Positions 1 through 8,197 of a DNA stretch of 64,000 bases are shown here, piece after piece. The stretch spans positions 5,766,001 to 5,830,000 of the forward strand of contig NZ_CP120210.1 of NCBI RefSeq assembly GCF_029369745.1. Direction: 5' to 3'. Under the pieces are notes generated by a model. That model was given only the letters and a program-made list of their open reading frames with translations. It did no database searches and was not told the DNA's origin. This stretch comes from Amycolatopsis sp. QT-25. Its GTDB lineage: Bacteria; Actinomycetota; Actinomycetes; Mycobacteriales; Pseudonocardiaceae. Position numbers and translations under genes: made by a program. Every line of letters begins with the position of its first letter. Positions within the stretch are counted from its first letter, which is position 1.

Positions 1-274
1 CGCCGTAGACCGGGTCACTACGGCGGGACCACGCCCACCAGCCGTAGATCGAGATGACGAGGATCGCGATCTGCCTGGTCGCGAGCCCGCCGAGATGCGC
101 GGAGAGATAGACCGAAAAGAGCAGCACGGTGGCGCCGACCTGGACCGGCCACGTCCACAACGTGCGGCGTTGCGCCAGGAAGACCACGGCCAGCGCGAAG
201 ATCTGCCCCGTCAGTTCGGCGAAGGAGATCCACTGTCCGAGCACCGTGACACCGTTGTGCAGCAGGAAGTCCAC
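1..274 (-). CDS. pnuC: Nicotinamide mononucleotide transporter, PnuC family (N-terminal part, runs off window)
   Basis: Inner-membrane transporter for a vitamin precursor; PnuC proteins carry nicotinamide riboside or related ring compounds. Reading the minus strand from a GTG at 274 gives an unbroken frame to the window edge, about 91 residues. It starts VDFLLHNGVTVLGQWISF, has three hydrophobic stretches, and ends near the edge with the aromatic IYGWWAW signature that PnuC proteins use to bind substrate. A purine-rich ribosome site (gagagggg) lies about 8 bases before the GTG. I found no FMN, TPP or NAD riboswitch core in the 130 bases upstream, so the ring specificity (nicotinamide, riboflavin or thiamine) stays open. 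The gene is truncated only by the window edge. Confidence 0.8.
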   Translation of the reverse strand, partial: MDFLLHNGVTVLGQWISFAELTGQIFALAVVFLAQRRTLWTWPVQVGATVLLFSVYLSAHLGGLATRQIAILVISIYGWWAWSRRSDPVYG

Positions 275-409
275 GTCCGCACCCCTCTCCGTCTCCCGCT
301 CCAACATGCTCCGTCACGAAGCCATTCCCCAGGGAGTGTGAGGTGCGGAACAGGGAGATGGCTCGAAAGACGCTGAGGCGGAGTAGCCGACGGGACTTTA
401 CCCGCGTGA

Positions 410-437
410 GATGCGACGAAGGGACCCTTCACGCATC
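410..437. repeat. Short intergenic hairpin with GAAGGG/CCCTTC core
   Basis: GATGCG-AC-GAAGGG and CCCTTC-A-CGCATC form a hairpin with a one-base loop between pnuC and the decayed gene on its left side. The GAAGGG core resembles the larger palindromes seen elsewhere in the window, but the outer arm differs, so membership in that family is uncertain. A degenerate second copy (gatgcggcgatgggcccc) follows. The rest of 275-515 shows no gene. Confidence 0.45.
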
Positions 438-519
438 TGATGCGGCGATGGGCCCCTTCGGCTCCACGCGGGCCCGGTGCCTTCCTCGATCACCGGGCCC
501 GCGGGATGATCAGGAATCT

Positions 520-1155
520 ACGCGACCGATGCCCACGGGCGAAGTCGGCGGCTCCGAACGGGCCCCCCACCGGTCGGCACCCGCGTCCGCTTGGCCCGGC
601 ATGCCGATCGACCGGCCCTGCCAGCGGTCCCGCCCGGGCGTGATCAAGCCACCGCCGAGGGTGGCGAGCACCGACCCGTCACGGCCGTCGCGATGTGCAC
701 CTGGCCCAGCGCGGCGACGAGGCCGAACGCCATGAACATCCCGTAGGTGATCGTGCCGAGCACCCGTTCCGCCGGACGGGTGAAGAGCGCTCCGGTCACC
801 GGCACCAGCGCCACCAGGATCCGCGGCGGGAACGATGATGTCGTCAAGCAGTGCGCTGACCGGATTGCTCTCACCGAATTCGCCGAACGCGAATCGCGGT
901 GCGATCAGAGAATGAAGTAGGACAAAAGTTCGACGAGGATTACGCCAGCGTCGACATTCGCCTGTCCGAGCGTTCCGGCCAGTCCGGTCTTCTCGATGAA
1001 CTCGTCGAATCCCCTCATCGACAAAACCGGTGCCCATGCCTTCGACACGGCTTTCGCGATCGACCAGCCGGTGAACCGGATGAGCGGGAACCGACCGATT
1101 TCGGCACGAAGTCGATGATGAGTTTCCCTGCTGCGGCTTGCCAGGAACCGTTGGC
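520..1155 (-). pseudogene. Decayed mechanosensitive-channel-like (conserved TM helix) gene
   Basis: Pieces of one protein appear in order but in different minus-strand frames. Near 1145 is GSWQAAAGKLIIDFVPK. From about 1105 to 905 is IGRFPLIRFTGWSIAKAVSK followed by WAPVLSMRGFDEFIEKTG. Near 890-830 is FAFGEFGESNPVSALLDDII. Near 850-690 is LVALVPVTGALF then LVAALGQVHIATAVTG. Near 690-620 is LATLGGGLITPGRDRWQGR. The order and the GW-IAK, NPVSALL and GGGLI-P-RDRW landmarks match the actinobacterial conserved-TM-helix/MscS-related family. At least three or four frameshifts separate the pieces and the first helix region is badly altered, so no product can be made. Boundaries are approximate. Confidence 0.65.
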
Positions 1156-1160
1156 CACTG

Positions 1161-1511
1161 GCACCGCACCGATAACTCGACGACCCACGATCGAGTGAGT
1201 GAGCTAGCGGGAAAAGATCCACAAGTCGCATACTTGTCCTACCGGTGGGGACCGGGGAGACGAGGCCGTCCGGCGCAGCGAAAAACGCGAGCGCCGGGCG
1301 GCCTCGAGTATTATGCGAACCGCTTTCACCATTCACCGCCGACTGTCCACATCGGACCGGAGAGGTGAAGGCCCTCTTTGCCCGGCGACCTGAGCCGCGT
1401 CCGGTAAGTCTGTTCGCCGTACTCGGCCGGATCCCCGTGCCGTCGGGAACCGGCCTGGGCACGGAGACCGCGAACACGACTTACACGACACGGCCTAGGA
1501 TCGGCTGAACC
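1161..1511. other. Gene-free region upstream of the FasR-like gene
   Basis: No open frame here looks like a protein. The stretch holds a single unpaired half of the window's palindromic repeat (gtgaaggccctctttgc near 1365) and, just before the regulator, acacgacacggcctaggat, where cctaggat is a plausible minus-10 region about 15 bases before the ATG. Nothing else was recognised. Confidence 0.4.
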
Positions 1512-2726
1512 ATGGCTGATGCGACTTCCGGACGGCGTGTGCCCAAGCACCACGGGCTGTCCGCCAAGACCCTCCGGCGGCTCGATCACGCCTCCGGCCG
1601 GCTCGCGAGCGCGAGCGTGGCGGTGATGGAGGAGCGGCTGAGCTGGTTCGCCCGCCTTCCCGCCGACCAGCGCGCGAGCGTCCTGCTGATCACCCAGGCG
1701 GGTGCCGCCGGCTTCGTCGACTGGCTCCGTGACGCGAAGGAGGCACTCTCCCTCACCACCGAGGCGTTCCGCGAAGCACCCGCCGAACTCTCCCGCTGGG
1801 TGAGCCTGCGGCAGGCGGTCGGCATGGTGCGGCTGGCGATCGAGGTGTTCGAGGAGCAGCTGCCGGAGTTCGCCGCGAACGAGGCGGAACGCGCCGCGCT
1901 GATCGAGGGGATCCTGCGCTACGGCAGGGAGATCGCGTTCGCCGCCGCCAACTCCTACGCGGCCGCCGCCGAGGCGCGCGGCGCGTGGGACGCGCGGCTG
2001 GAGGCACTGGTCGTCGACGGCATCGTCCGCGGCGACGCGGAGGAGGCGGTGCTCTCCCGCGCCGCCGCGCTCGGCTGGGATCCGGCCGCGCCCGCCACCG
2101 CGCTGGTCGGCACCCCGACGTCGGACGACCCGCCCGCCGTCGTGTTCGAGGTCCGCAGCCGCGCCGCCCGGGTCGGGCGCCCGGTGCTGCTTTCGGTGCA
2201 GGGGTCGCGGCTGGTCGTGGTCGTCGCCGGTCCCACCGACGGCAGCGCCAAGGACCGTGAGATCCTCGCCAAACTTTCGGTCGCGTTCGCCGAGGGCCCG
2301 GTCGTCGCCGGGCCGACCGTGCCCACCCTCGCCGAAGCGCACCACAGCGCGACCGAGGCACTCTCGGGGCTGCGGGCCGTCGTCGGCTGGCCTGGCGCGC
2401 CGCGGCCCGCGAGGTCGATCGACCTGCTGCCGGAACGCGCGCTGTCCGGCGATCCCGAAGCCGAACGCCTGCTCGTGGCGCAGATCGCCCGGCCGCTGGA
2501 GGAAGCAGGCCCGGCCCTGCTGCGGACGGTGGAGACCTATCTCGACAGCGGTGGCGTGCTGGAGACCTGCGCCCGGACGCTGTTCGTGCATCCGAACACC
2601 GTCCGGTACCGGCTGCGGAAGGCGGCCGAACTCACCGGCCGCCACGCCGCCGAATCGCGCGACGCCTGGGTGCTGAAGGTGGCACTGACGGTCGGTCGGC
2701 TGGCTCGCGCTCGTGGTCTTTGGTAG
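1512..2726 (+). CDS. fasR: PucR-type helix-turn-helix regulator, FasR-like activator of fatty acid synthase genes
   Basis: A 404-residue cytoplasmic DNA-binding protein. Residues 15-160 form a long helical region with no recognised ligand domain, the middle is a GGDEF-like degenerate alpha/beta region, and residues about 350-375 hold the PucR C-terminal helix-turn-helix (VLETCARTLFVHPNTVRYRL). In streptomycetes the protein of this architecture directly upstream of fabD is FasR, which activates the fabD-fabH-acpP-fabF operon. The same role is inferred here from position, about 0.9 kb upstream and on the same strand. Unlike the compact Streptomyces arrangement, a divergently oriented DinB gene and a 73-base palindrome separate it from fabD. 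The ATG start is supported by a good N-terminus (MADATSGRRVPKHH) but only a weak ribosome site. Confidence 0.85.
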   Translation: MADATSGRRVPKHHGLSAKTLRRLDHASGRLASASVAVMEERLSWFARLPADQRASVLLITQAGAAGFVDWLRDAKEALSLTTEAFREAPAELSRWVSLRQAVGMVRLAIEVFEEQLPEFAANEAERAALIEGILRYGREIAFAAANSYAAAAEARGAWDARLEALVVDGIVRGDAEEAVLSRAAALGWDPAAPATALVGTPTSDDPPAVVFEVRSRAARVGRPVLLSVQGSRLVVVVAGPTDGSAKDREILAKLSVAFAEGPVVAGPTVPTLAEAHHSATEALSGLRAVVGWPGAPRPARSIDLLPERALSGDPEAERLLVAQIARPLEEAGPALLRTVETYLDSGGVLETCARTLFVHPNTVRYRLRKAAELTGRHAAESRDAWVLKVALTVGRLARARGLW

Positions 2727-2757
2727 CCACGGGGGCGCGAGTCAGGCCGAGGCCCCG

Positions 2758-2830
2758 CTCCCCGGACGCTATGAAAGGTCCTTTCCTTGCAAAATTTGCA
2801 AGGAAAGGACCTTTCATAGCGTCCGGGGAG
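2758..2830. repeat. Perfect 73-base palindrome (36-base arms, one-base centre)
   Basis: The arm begins ctccccggacgctatgaaag and runs to ...ccttgcaaa; the base at 2794 is the centre and the second arm is its exact reverse complement. It sits between the converging ends of the FasR-like gene and the DinB gene and could act as a bidirectional terminator. It is far longer than a terminator needs and shares its TGAAAGG...CCTTTCA core with other palindromes in the window (7176, 8198, 55231 and others). Confidence 0.9.
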
Positions 2831-2896
2831 GGTGTGAAAGTCGAGTTCCTGAGCACAGGCAACGGGCCGGTGGACTGGGCAGCAGCGGTGAAACGG

Positions 2897-3457
2897 TCAG
2901 GCCGTGGCTCGCCCGGCGGCCTTGGCCGCCCGCTCGACTTCGGCCCGCCGGTTCTTCCGGGAAGCCGCGTCCGTCTCGACCTCGCCGTCCAGTTGCTCGC
3001 GCAGGATGTCGGCGTGCCCGGCGTGCCTGCTGGTCTCCGTGAGCATGTGGACCAGGACGGTGAACAGCAGCACGTCGGGACGTGGCCACCAGGGCACGTG
3101 ACCCGGCGAGTCGATGGCGAGAGCGGCGATGGTGGCGTCGGAATGTTCCCAGACGCGCCGGTAGCGGCCGGTGATCTCCTCGCGTGTTTCGTGCTCGGTC
3201 GCCCACATGTCGGTACCGCGCTGTTCGAGATCGTCCCACCGGGGGACGGGCTCGGGGAACGGCAGAGCGAAGACCTCGCCGAAGTACCGGGACTCCCACA
3301 CCGCCAAGTGCTTGACCAGACCGAGAAGATTGGTTCCGGTCGCGGTCAGCGGACGACGGATGTCGTATTCGGACAGCCCGTCGAGCTTCCGTAGCATCAC
3401 TTCACGGATCTCCCGCAGCTCGCCGTGCAGGTACTCCTTCGCGAAATCGTCGATCAT
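2897..3457 (-). CDS. DinB/DUF664 family protein, putative thiol-dependent enzyme
   Basis: A four-helix-bundle protein of about 186 residues from the ATG at 3457 (MIDDFAKEYLHGELREIREV); an upstream in-frame ATG at 3469 is also possible. The family fold carries a three-histidine metal site. The visible candidates are the histidine in NLLGLVKHLAVWESRYFGE and the HMLTETSRHAGHADILREQL helix with several His residues, typical of the DUF664/DinB branch. In Actinobacteria many such proteins use mycothiol, and a mycothione reductase gene lies at 58.5 kb, but the substrate is unknown. The C-terminal tail is basic and Ala-rich. It is transcribed away from fabD and converges on the palindrome at 2758. 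Confidence 0.75.
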   Translation of the reverse strand: MIDDFAKEYLHGELREIREVMLRKLDGLSEYDIRRPLTATGTNLLGLVKHLAVWESRYFGEVFALPFPEPVPRWDDLEQRGTDMWATEHETREEITGRYRRVWEHSDATIAALAIDSPGHVPWWPRPDVLLFTVLVHMLTETSRHAGHADILREQLDGEVETDAASRKNRRAEVERAAKAAGRATA

Positions 3458-3641
3458 GGACCCGAGCATGCACCACTCGGCCGGTGACTCTGCGCAGTGA
3501 CGGACTTCATAGGGAAAGCTGGTTGAACCCGACAAGGCTTTTGGGTTAAGCGCGGAGATCAGGAGGGCGCTTTTGGAGGGTTCCGACAATTACGTCGGCC
3601 GGACTTGGTGAGCGTCGGCATCACGACCATGGTGGCCGAGA

Positions 3642-4583
3642 GTGTTCTCTAGGGAGGTGACAGTCGCAGTCCTCGCCCCCGGTCAGGGTTCCCAAGCCCC
3701 AGGCATGCTTTCCCCTTGGCTCGAGCTCGACGGTGCCCGTGCGCGCGTCGAAGCCTGGTCCGAGCGGGCCGGTCTCGACCTGCTCCGCCTCGGCACCGAA
3801 GCCGACGCCGAGGAGATCCAGGACACCGCGATCACGCAGCCGCTGATCGTGGCGCTGTCACTGCTGGCCTTCGAACACCTTCAGCGAGAGGCCCCGGCCG
3901 CCGCGGACTCGCCGGTCGCCGGCCACTCCGTCGGCGAACTGGCGGCCGCCGCCATCGCCGGGGTGCTGAGCCCCGAAGACGCCGTCGCGCTGGCCGCCGT
4001 CCGCGGCGCGGAAATGGCGAAGGCGTGCGCGCTGGAGCCCACGAGCATGGCCGCGGTCATGCTCGGCGACCCGGAGCAGGTCGTCGCGTGGCTCGACGGG
4101 CACGGCCTCGCCGCGGCGAACCGCAACGGTGCCGGCCAGATCGTCGCCTCCGGCGCCGCCGACGCGATCGAGAAGATCGTGGCCGAGCCGCTGGAGGGCA
4201 CCAAGGTCCGGGCGCTCAAGGTGGCGGGCGCGTTCCACACCTCCTACATGGCACCCGCGCGTGAAGCGCTGGCCGTCCACGCTGCGAAGATCACCCCGGC
4301 GGACCCGACGCGTCCGCTGCTGTCGAACGCCGACGGCCAGGTCGTCACCAGCGGGGCCGAATACCTCGACCGGCTGGTCAAGCAGGTCACGAGCCCGGTG
4401 CGCTGGGATCTGACCATGGACGGTCTGGTCTCCGCGGGTGTCACCTCGACACTCGAACTTCCGCCGGCGGGCACGCTGACCGGGCTGGTCAAGCGGCAGC
4501 TCAAGGGAACCGTGATCACCACCATCGCGCTGAAGACGCCCGCCGAGCTGGCGAAGCTTCAGGGGCAGGAGGACGCTTCGTGA
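3642..4583 (+). CDS. fabD: Malonyl-CoA:acyl carrier protein transacylase
   Basis: Transfers malonyl groups from CoA to ACP for type II fatty acid synthesis. The frame shows the N-terminal LAPGQGSQAPGM loop, the nucleophile elbow AGHSVGELAA with Ser96, and the catalytic histidine in GAFHTSYM (His199, numbering from the GTG at 3642). Length about 313 residues is normal. The start is uncertain: GTG at 3657 gives an N-terminus closer to known FabD (VTVAVLAPGQ), but the agggagg sequence then abuts it directly; GTG at 3642 adds five residues. The stop overlaps the fabH GTG by four bases, indicating translational coupling. First gene of fabD-fabH-acpP-fabF. Confidence 0.95.
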   Translation: MFSREVTVAVLAPGQGSQAPGMLSPWLELDGARARVEAWSERAGLDLLRLGTEADAEEIQDTAITQPLIVALSLLAFEHLQREAPAAADSPVAGHSVGELAAAAIAGVLSPEDAVALAAVRGAEMAKACALEPTSMAAVMLGDPEQVVAWLDGHGLAAANRNGAGQIVASGAADAIEKIVAEPLEGTKVRALKVAGAFHTSYMAPAREALAVHAAKITPADPTRPLLSNADGQVVTSGAEYLDRLVKQVTSPVRWDLTMDGLVSAGVTSTLELPPAGTLTGLVKRQLKGTVITTIALKTPAELAKLQGQEDAS

Positions 4584-5563
4584 CCGACCGATCCACCTTG
4601 CGGCAGGCGCCGGGCGCCCCCGGGACCCGCATCCTCGGTGTCGGGAGCTTCCAGCCCGAGAAGATCGTGACCAACGACGATCTCTCGAAGATCATGGACA
4701 CCAACGACCAGTGGATCCGCGAGCGGGTCGGCATCATCGAGCGCCGGTTCGCCGAGAAGGACGAGTCGCTGGTCGACATGGCGGTCAAGGCGGGCACCGC
4801 CGCACTGGCGGACGCCGGGGTGGATCCGTCCGAAGTGGACACGGTCATCCTGCCGAACTGCACGATGCCCACGCAGATCCCGAACGCCGCCGCGCAGGTG
4901 GCCGACCGGATCGGCATCACGCATCCGGCGGCGTTCGATCTCAACGCCGCCTGCGCCGGGTTCTGTTACGGCATCGGCGTCGCCTCGGACCTCATCCGGG
5001 CGGGTACCGCGAAGAAGGCGCTCGTGATCGGCGCCGAGAAGCTCACCGACCACGTCGACCCGGTCGACCGCGCGAACGCGATCATCTTCGCCGACGGCGC
5101 GGGCGCGGCGGTGGTCGGCGCGGCCGACACCCCCCGGATCGGCCCGGTCGCCTGGGGCAGCGCGGGTGAGCACGTCGACCTCATCTACATGCGCGACGAC
5201 AGGTGGATCTACCAGGAGGGCCAGTCGGTCTTCCGCTGGGCGACCACGCAGATCGCGCCGATCGCCTTGCGGGCGCTGGAACTGGCCGGGCTCGAACCGT
5301 CCGATGTGGACGTGCTGATCCCGCATCAGGCCAACCTTCGCATCGTCGAAGCCATCGCCAAGAAGCTGCGCGCCAAGGGCGCCCGCGAGGACATGGTCGT
5401 GGCCGACGACATCAAGTACTCGGGCAACACCTCGTCCGCGTCGATTCCGTTGGCGCTGGACCACATGCGGAAGGCGGGCACCGCGAAACAGGGCGACGTC
5501 GTACTCGCCGTGGGTTTCGGTGCCGGACTCTCCTACGCGGGCCAGGCCTTCATCTGCCCGTGA
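4580..5563 (+). CDS. fabH: 3-oxoacyl-ACP synthase III (beta-ketoacyl-ACP synthase III)
   Basis: Condenses a short acyl-CoA primer with malonyl-ACP to start fatty acid synthesis; in actinomycetes it typically prefers branched starters and so sets iso/anteiso chains. The 327-residue protein keeps the full triad: Cys125 in LNAACAGFCY, His249 in IPHQANLRI and Asn283 in YSGNTSSAS. The GTG start lies inside the end of fabD (GTGA overlap). A gap of 68 bases follows before acpP. Substrate preference cannot be read from the sequence alone. Confidence 0.96.
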   Translation: MTDRSTLRQAPGAPGTRILGVGSFQPEKIVTNDDLSKIMDTNDQWIRERVGIIERRFAEKDESLVDMAVKAGTAALADAGVDPSEVDTVILPNCTMPTQIPNAAAQVADRIGITHPAAFDLNAACAGFCYGIGVASDLIRAGTAKKALVIGAEKLTDHVDPVDRANAIIFADGAGAAVVGAADTPRIGPVAWGSAGEHVDLIYMRDDRWIYQEGQSVFRWATTQIAPIALRALELAGLEPSDVDVLIPHQANLRIVEAIAKKLRAKGAREDMVVADDIKYSGNTSSASIPLALDHMRKAGTAKQGDVVLAVGFGAGLSYAGQAFICP

Positions 5564-5631
5564 TGAATACTTCCCTTGTGGACACCGTGTCCGCAGGGCA
5601 GCCGAAAGCATCACCGAGAAGGGAACAACCA

Positions 5632-5877
5632 GTGGCAGACAACGCAGAGATCCTCGCCGGCCTCGCCGAGATCGTCGAAGAGGTCGCCGGTGTGGCGCAG
5701 GACGACGTGACCGCCGAGAAGTCCTTCGTGGACGACCTCGACATCGACTCGCTGTCCATGGTGGAGATCGCCGTCCAGGCCGAGGACAAGTTCGGCGTCA
5801 AGATCCCGGACGACGAGCTCGCGAACCTGAAGACCGTTGGCGACGCGGTGAACTACGTGTCGGCCAACGCCAAGTAA
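5632..5877 (+). CDS. acpP: Acyl carrier protein of fatty acid synthesis
   Basis: Carries the growing acyl chain on a phosphopantetheine arm. From the GTG at 5632 (ribosome site gaaggga about 8 bases upstream) the product is 81 residues, acidic and helical. Ser40 in the DLDIDSLSMVEI motif is the attachment site, and the following EIAVQAEDKFGVKIPDDEL stretch is the recognition helix II region. Longer in-frame upstream sequence belongs to fabH read in another frame and is not part of the protein. Its place between fabH and fabF marks it as the fatty acid ACP rather than a polyketide ACP. Confidence 0.97.
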   Translation: MADNAEILAGLAEIVEEVAGVAQDDVTAEKSFVDDLDIDSLSMVEIAVQAEDKFGVKIPDDELANLKTVGDAVNYVSANAK

Positions 5878-5917
5878 GTCCGACTTCTTGATTGGCGCCG
5901 ACCTTGGGGAGACTCCA

Positions 5918-7168
5918 ATGAGCAACATCGACGTCGTGGTCACCGGGATGGGCGCGACCACGCCGCTCGGCGGGGACGTCGCGTCCACGTGGGACGGCCT
6001 GCTCGCCGGCGCGAGCGGGATCCGCCGCATCGAAGCCGACTGGGTCGACGAACTCGAACTGCCGGTGAAGATCGGCGCCATGCTCGCCGTCGACCCGTCC
6101 GAAGTCCTGCCGCGGGTCCAGGCCCGGCGGCTGGACCGCTGTGAGCAGGTGGCGCTCATCGCCGCCCGGCAGGCTTGGGCGGACGCGGGCTTCGAGCAGC
6201 CGACCGACGAGCATCAGGATGTGGAACCCGAGCGCCTCGGGGTGACCATCGGTACCGGTGTCGGCGGTCCGGTCACCCTGATCTCCCAGAACGACCTTCT
6301 GCACAAGCAGGGACTCCGCAAGGTCTCCCCGCTGACCGTGCCGATGCTGATGCCGAACGGCCCCGCCGCACACGTCGGGATCGACCTGAAGGCACGTGCC
6401 GGTGTGCACTCGCCCGCGTCGGCCTGCGCGTCGGGCGCGGAAGGCATCGCCGCCGGCTACGAGATGATCCGCTCGGGCCGTGCCGACGTCGTGATCGCCG
6501 GTGGGGCCGAATCGTGCATCCACCCGATCACCCTCGCCGGTTTCGCCCAGGCGCGGACGGTGTCCACCCGCAACGACGACCCGGCCAAGGCGTCCAGGCC
6601 GTTCGACGTGAACCGTGACGGTTTCGTCCTCGGCGAGGGCTCCGGTGTCGTGATCCTGGAGCGGGCGGACCGGGCCAAGGCCCGCAACGCGCGGATCTAC
6701 GCGCGGCTGAGCGGGTACGGGATCACTTCGGACGCCTACCACATCACGGGCAATCACCCGGAGGGCGTCGGCCAGATCGCCGCCATGCGGCAGGCGATGA
6801 CGATGGCCGGGGTCTCCCCGACCGACGTCGGGCACGTCAACGCGCACGCCACCTCGACGGTCGTCGGTGACGTCGGCGAGGCCGCGGCGATCCGCAACGC
6901 GGTCGGCGAGCACGTCGTGGTGACCGCTCCCAAGGGCGCGCTCGGCCATCTGGTCGGCGGTGCGGGCGCGGTCGAGGGCATCGCCACCATCCTGGCGATC
7001 TACCACGGGCTCATCCCGGCGACGCTGAACCTCGAGGACCTGGACCCGAAGGTGCAGCTCGACGTCGTCTCCGGCGAGGCGCGCAAGGTCGAACTGGGCG
7101 CGGCGATCAGCAACTCGTTCGGTTTCGGCGGGCACAACACGGCGCTGTTGTTCACCCCGGCGGCCTGA
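5918..7168 (+). CDS. fabF: 3-oxoacyl-ACP synthase II (KAS II)
   Basis: Elongating condensing enzyme of type II fatty acid synthesis. The start is set at ATG 5918 (MSNIDVVVTGMGATTPLGG) because the KAS fold begins immediately and a ggggag ribosome site lies about 8 bases before it. It yields 416 residues, the usual length. Active-site Cys170 lies in SPASACASGAEGI, and the two histidines are His310 (NAHATSTVVGD) and His344 (GALGHLVGGAGAVEG). The FGFGGHN glycine-rich loop is near the C-terminus. It follows acpP by 40 bases and ends at the palindrome at 7176, the probable operon terminator. Confidence 0.97.
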   Translation: MSNIDVVVTGMGATTPLGGDVASTWDGLLAGASGIRRIEADWVDELELPVKIGAMLAVDPSEVLPRVQARRLDRCEQVALIAARQAWADAGFEQPTDEHQDVEPERLGVTIGTGVGGPVTLISQNDLLHKQGLRKVSPLTVPMLMPNGPAAHVGIDLKARAGVHSPASACASGAEGIAAGYEMIRSGRADVVIAGGAESCIHPITLAGFAQARTVSTRNDDPAKASRPFDVNRDGFVLGEGSGVVILERADRAKARNARIYARLSGYGITSDAYHITGNHPEGVGQIAAMRQAMTMAGVSPTDVGHVNAHATSTVVGDVGEAAAIRNAVGEHVVVTAPKGALGHLVGGAGAVEGIATILAIYHGLIPATLNLEDLDPKVQLDVVSGEARKVELGAAISNSFGFGGHNTALLFTPAA

Positions 7169-7175
7169 CGCCGTA

Positions 7176-7232
7176 AGTACATGAAGGCCCCCTTCCTTGC
7201 GCTAGACGCAAGGAAGGGGGCCTTCATGTACT
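7176..7232. repeat. Palindromic repeat at the end of fabF, 26-base perfect arms
   Basis: Arm 7176-7201 (agtacatgaaggccccc...) and its exact complement 7207-7232 enclose a five-base loop. It lies 7 bases after the fabF stop and probably ends the fab transcript. Its atgaagg...ccttcat outer arm is the same as in the copies at 52091 and 62506, while the inner bases differ but remain paired. Confidence 0.9.
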
Positions 7233-7279
7233 TCGGGGTGCTCGCGGCCGAGGGGCGTGGGCGGGGTAAGAGCTGCAAT

Positions 7280-8197
7280 GAGCCTTTTCCAACTTGGTTT
7301 GGGTTGGTGGGGTGTGTTGGTGGGCTGGGTATGGCGAAGCTCCTGGTAGATGCGTGGAACGACCAAGAACCATGCACTGCCAGGAGCTTCGCTGTGTTGT
7401 CTTACCCCTCGGCGATCACGTTGTCCAGCCAGACACTGGCCGGGTTGACCCGGATCATCCAGCAACACCGGCGCGCGATCAGGTCGCGCTGGCGCCGGCT
7501 GTCCTGCCAGCGCCAGGCCCTGCTCGTGCTGGCCCACTTGCGTAACGGCGACACCTACGCCCGCCTGGCCGCCGGATTCCGTATCGGCGTGGCCACTGTG
7601 TGCCGCTATCTGCGCGAAACCATCGACCTGCTCGCCCAGCGCGCCCCGTCCCTGACCGCCGCGTTGTGGCAGCTCGCCTGGAGCCACAACAACTACGCCA
7701 TCCTCGACGGCACCGTCATCCGCACCGACCGCATCGCCACGAACAAGCCCTACTACTCCGGCAAACACCGCCACCACGGCATCAACCTGCAAGCCCTCAC
7801 CGACCCCTACGGCCGGCTGCTGTGGATCTCCGACGGACTACCCGGCGCGACCAACGACACCACCGCCGCCCGCCACCACCGCATCTGCGACCTGGCCGAC
7901 CAGTCCGGGATCCGGCTGCTGGCCGACAGCGGCTACGACAACGTCGCCTACGGGGTGATCACTCCGTACAAGAACCACCGAACCGCCCACCAGCCCAAAC
8001 GCCCACTCGGACCTGCCTACACACAGGCCAACACAACACTGGCGGCCGTACGCGGCCGAGGCGAACGCGGGTTCGCCACCCTCAAAAACTGGCGAGTACT
8101 CACCCGCGTCCGCACCAGCACCCACCGCGTCACCGCACTAGCCAAAGCCATCCTCACCCTCGAACACAGCCTCAGCTAACCAAGATGGAAAAGGCTC
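7280..8197 (+). mobile_element. IS5-family insertion sequence, complete, 918 bp
   Basis: Near-perfect terminal inverted repeats close the element: gagccttttccaacttggtt at 7280-7299 and its complement at 8178-8197, with one mismatch. A three-base duplication AAT lies on each side (7277-7279 and 8198-8200). An ANT-type 3-bp duplication is the kind described for ISL2-like members of the IS5 family. One transposase gene fills the element. It is inserted in the left arm of a palindromic repeat; joining 7273-7279 to 8201-8250 restores a 28-base-arm palindrome. Confidence 0.88.
7394..8179 (+). CDS. IS5-family transposase (DDE_Tnp_4-like)
   Basis: About 261 residues from the GTG at 7394; the frame is open further upstream, so the start is a judgement based on typical family length. 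An N-terminal helix-turn-helix (YARLAAGFRIGVATVCRYL) precedes an RNase H-like core with candidate catalytic residues in AILDGTVIRTDR, LLADSGYDN and RGRGERGFATLKNW (Asp-Asp-Glu). The C-terminus ILTLEHSLS reaches the right terminal repeat. No frameshift or internal stop was seen, so the element may be active. Confidence 0.9.
   Translation: MLSYPSAITLSSQTLAGLTRIIQQHRRAIRSRWRRLSCQRQALLVLAHLRNGDTYARLAAGFRIGVATVCRYLRETIDLLAQRAPSLTAALWQLAWSHNNYAILDGTVIRTDRIATNKPYYSGKHRHHGINLQALTDPYGRLLWISDGLPGATNDTTAARHHRICDLADQSGIRLLADSGYDNVAYGVITPYKNHRTAHQPKRPLGPAYTQANTTLAAVRGRGERGFATLKNWRVLTRVRTSTHRVTALAKAILTLEHSLS

Noticed and set aside
275-420. Riboswitch upstream of pnuC
   Set aside because: I looked for FMN, TPP and NAD-type cores and did not see the conserved sequence blocks.
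1326-2645. A 439-codon minus-strand open frame
   Set aside because: Antisense to the FasR-like gene; Arg/Gly-rich shadow composition.
3629-3652. Seven-residue leader ORF before fabD
   Set aside because: An ATG followed by six codons and a TAG overlapping the purine-rich site is intriguing but too short to separate from chance.
5203-5877. Long ACP frame starting inside fabH
   Set aside because: Only the last 81 codons encode ACP; the rest is fabH read in another frame, and the GTG at 5632 has the ribosome site.
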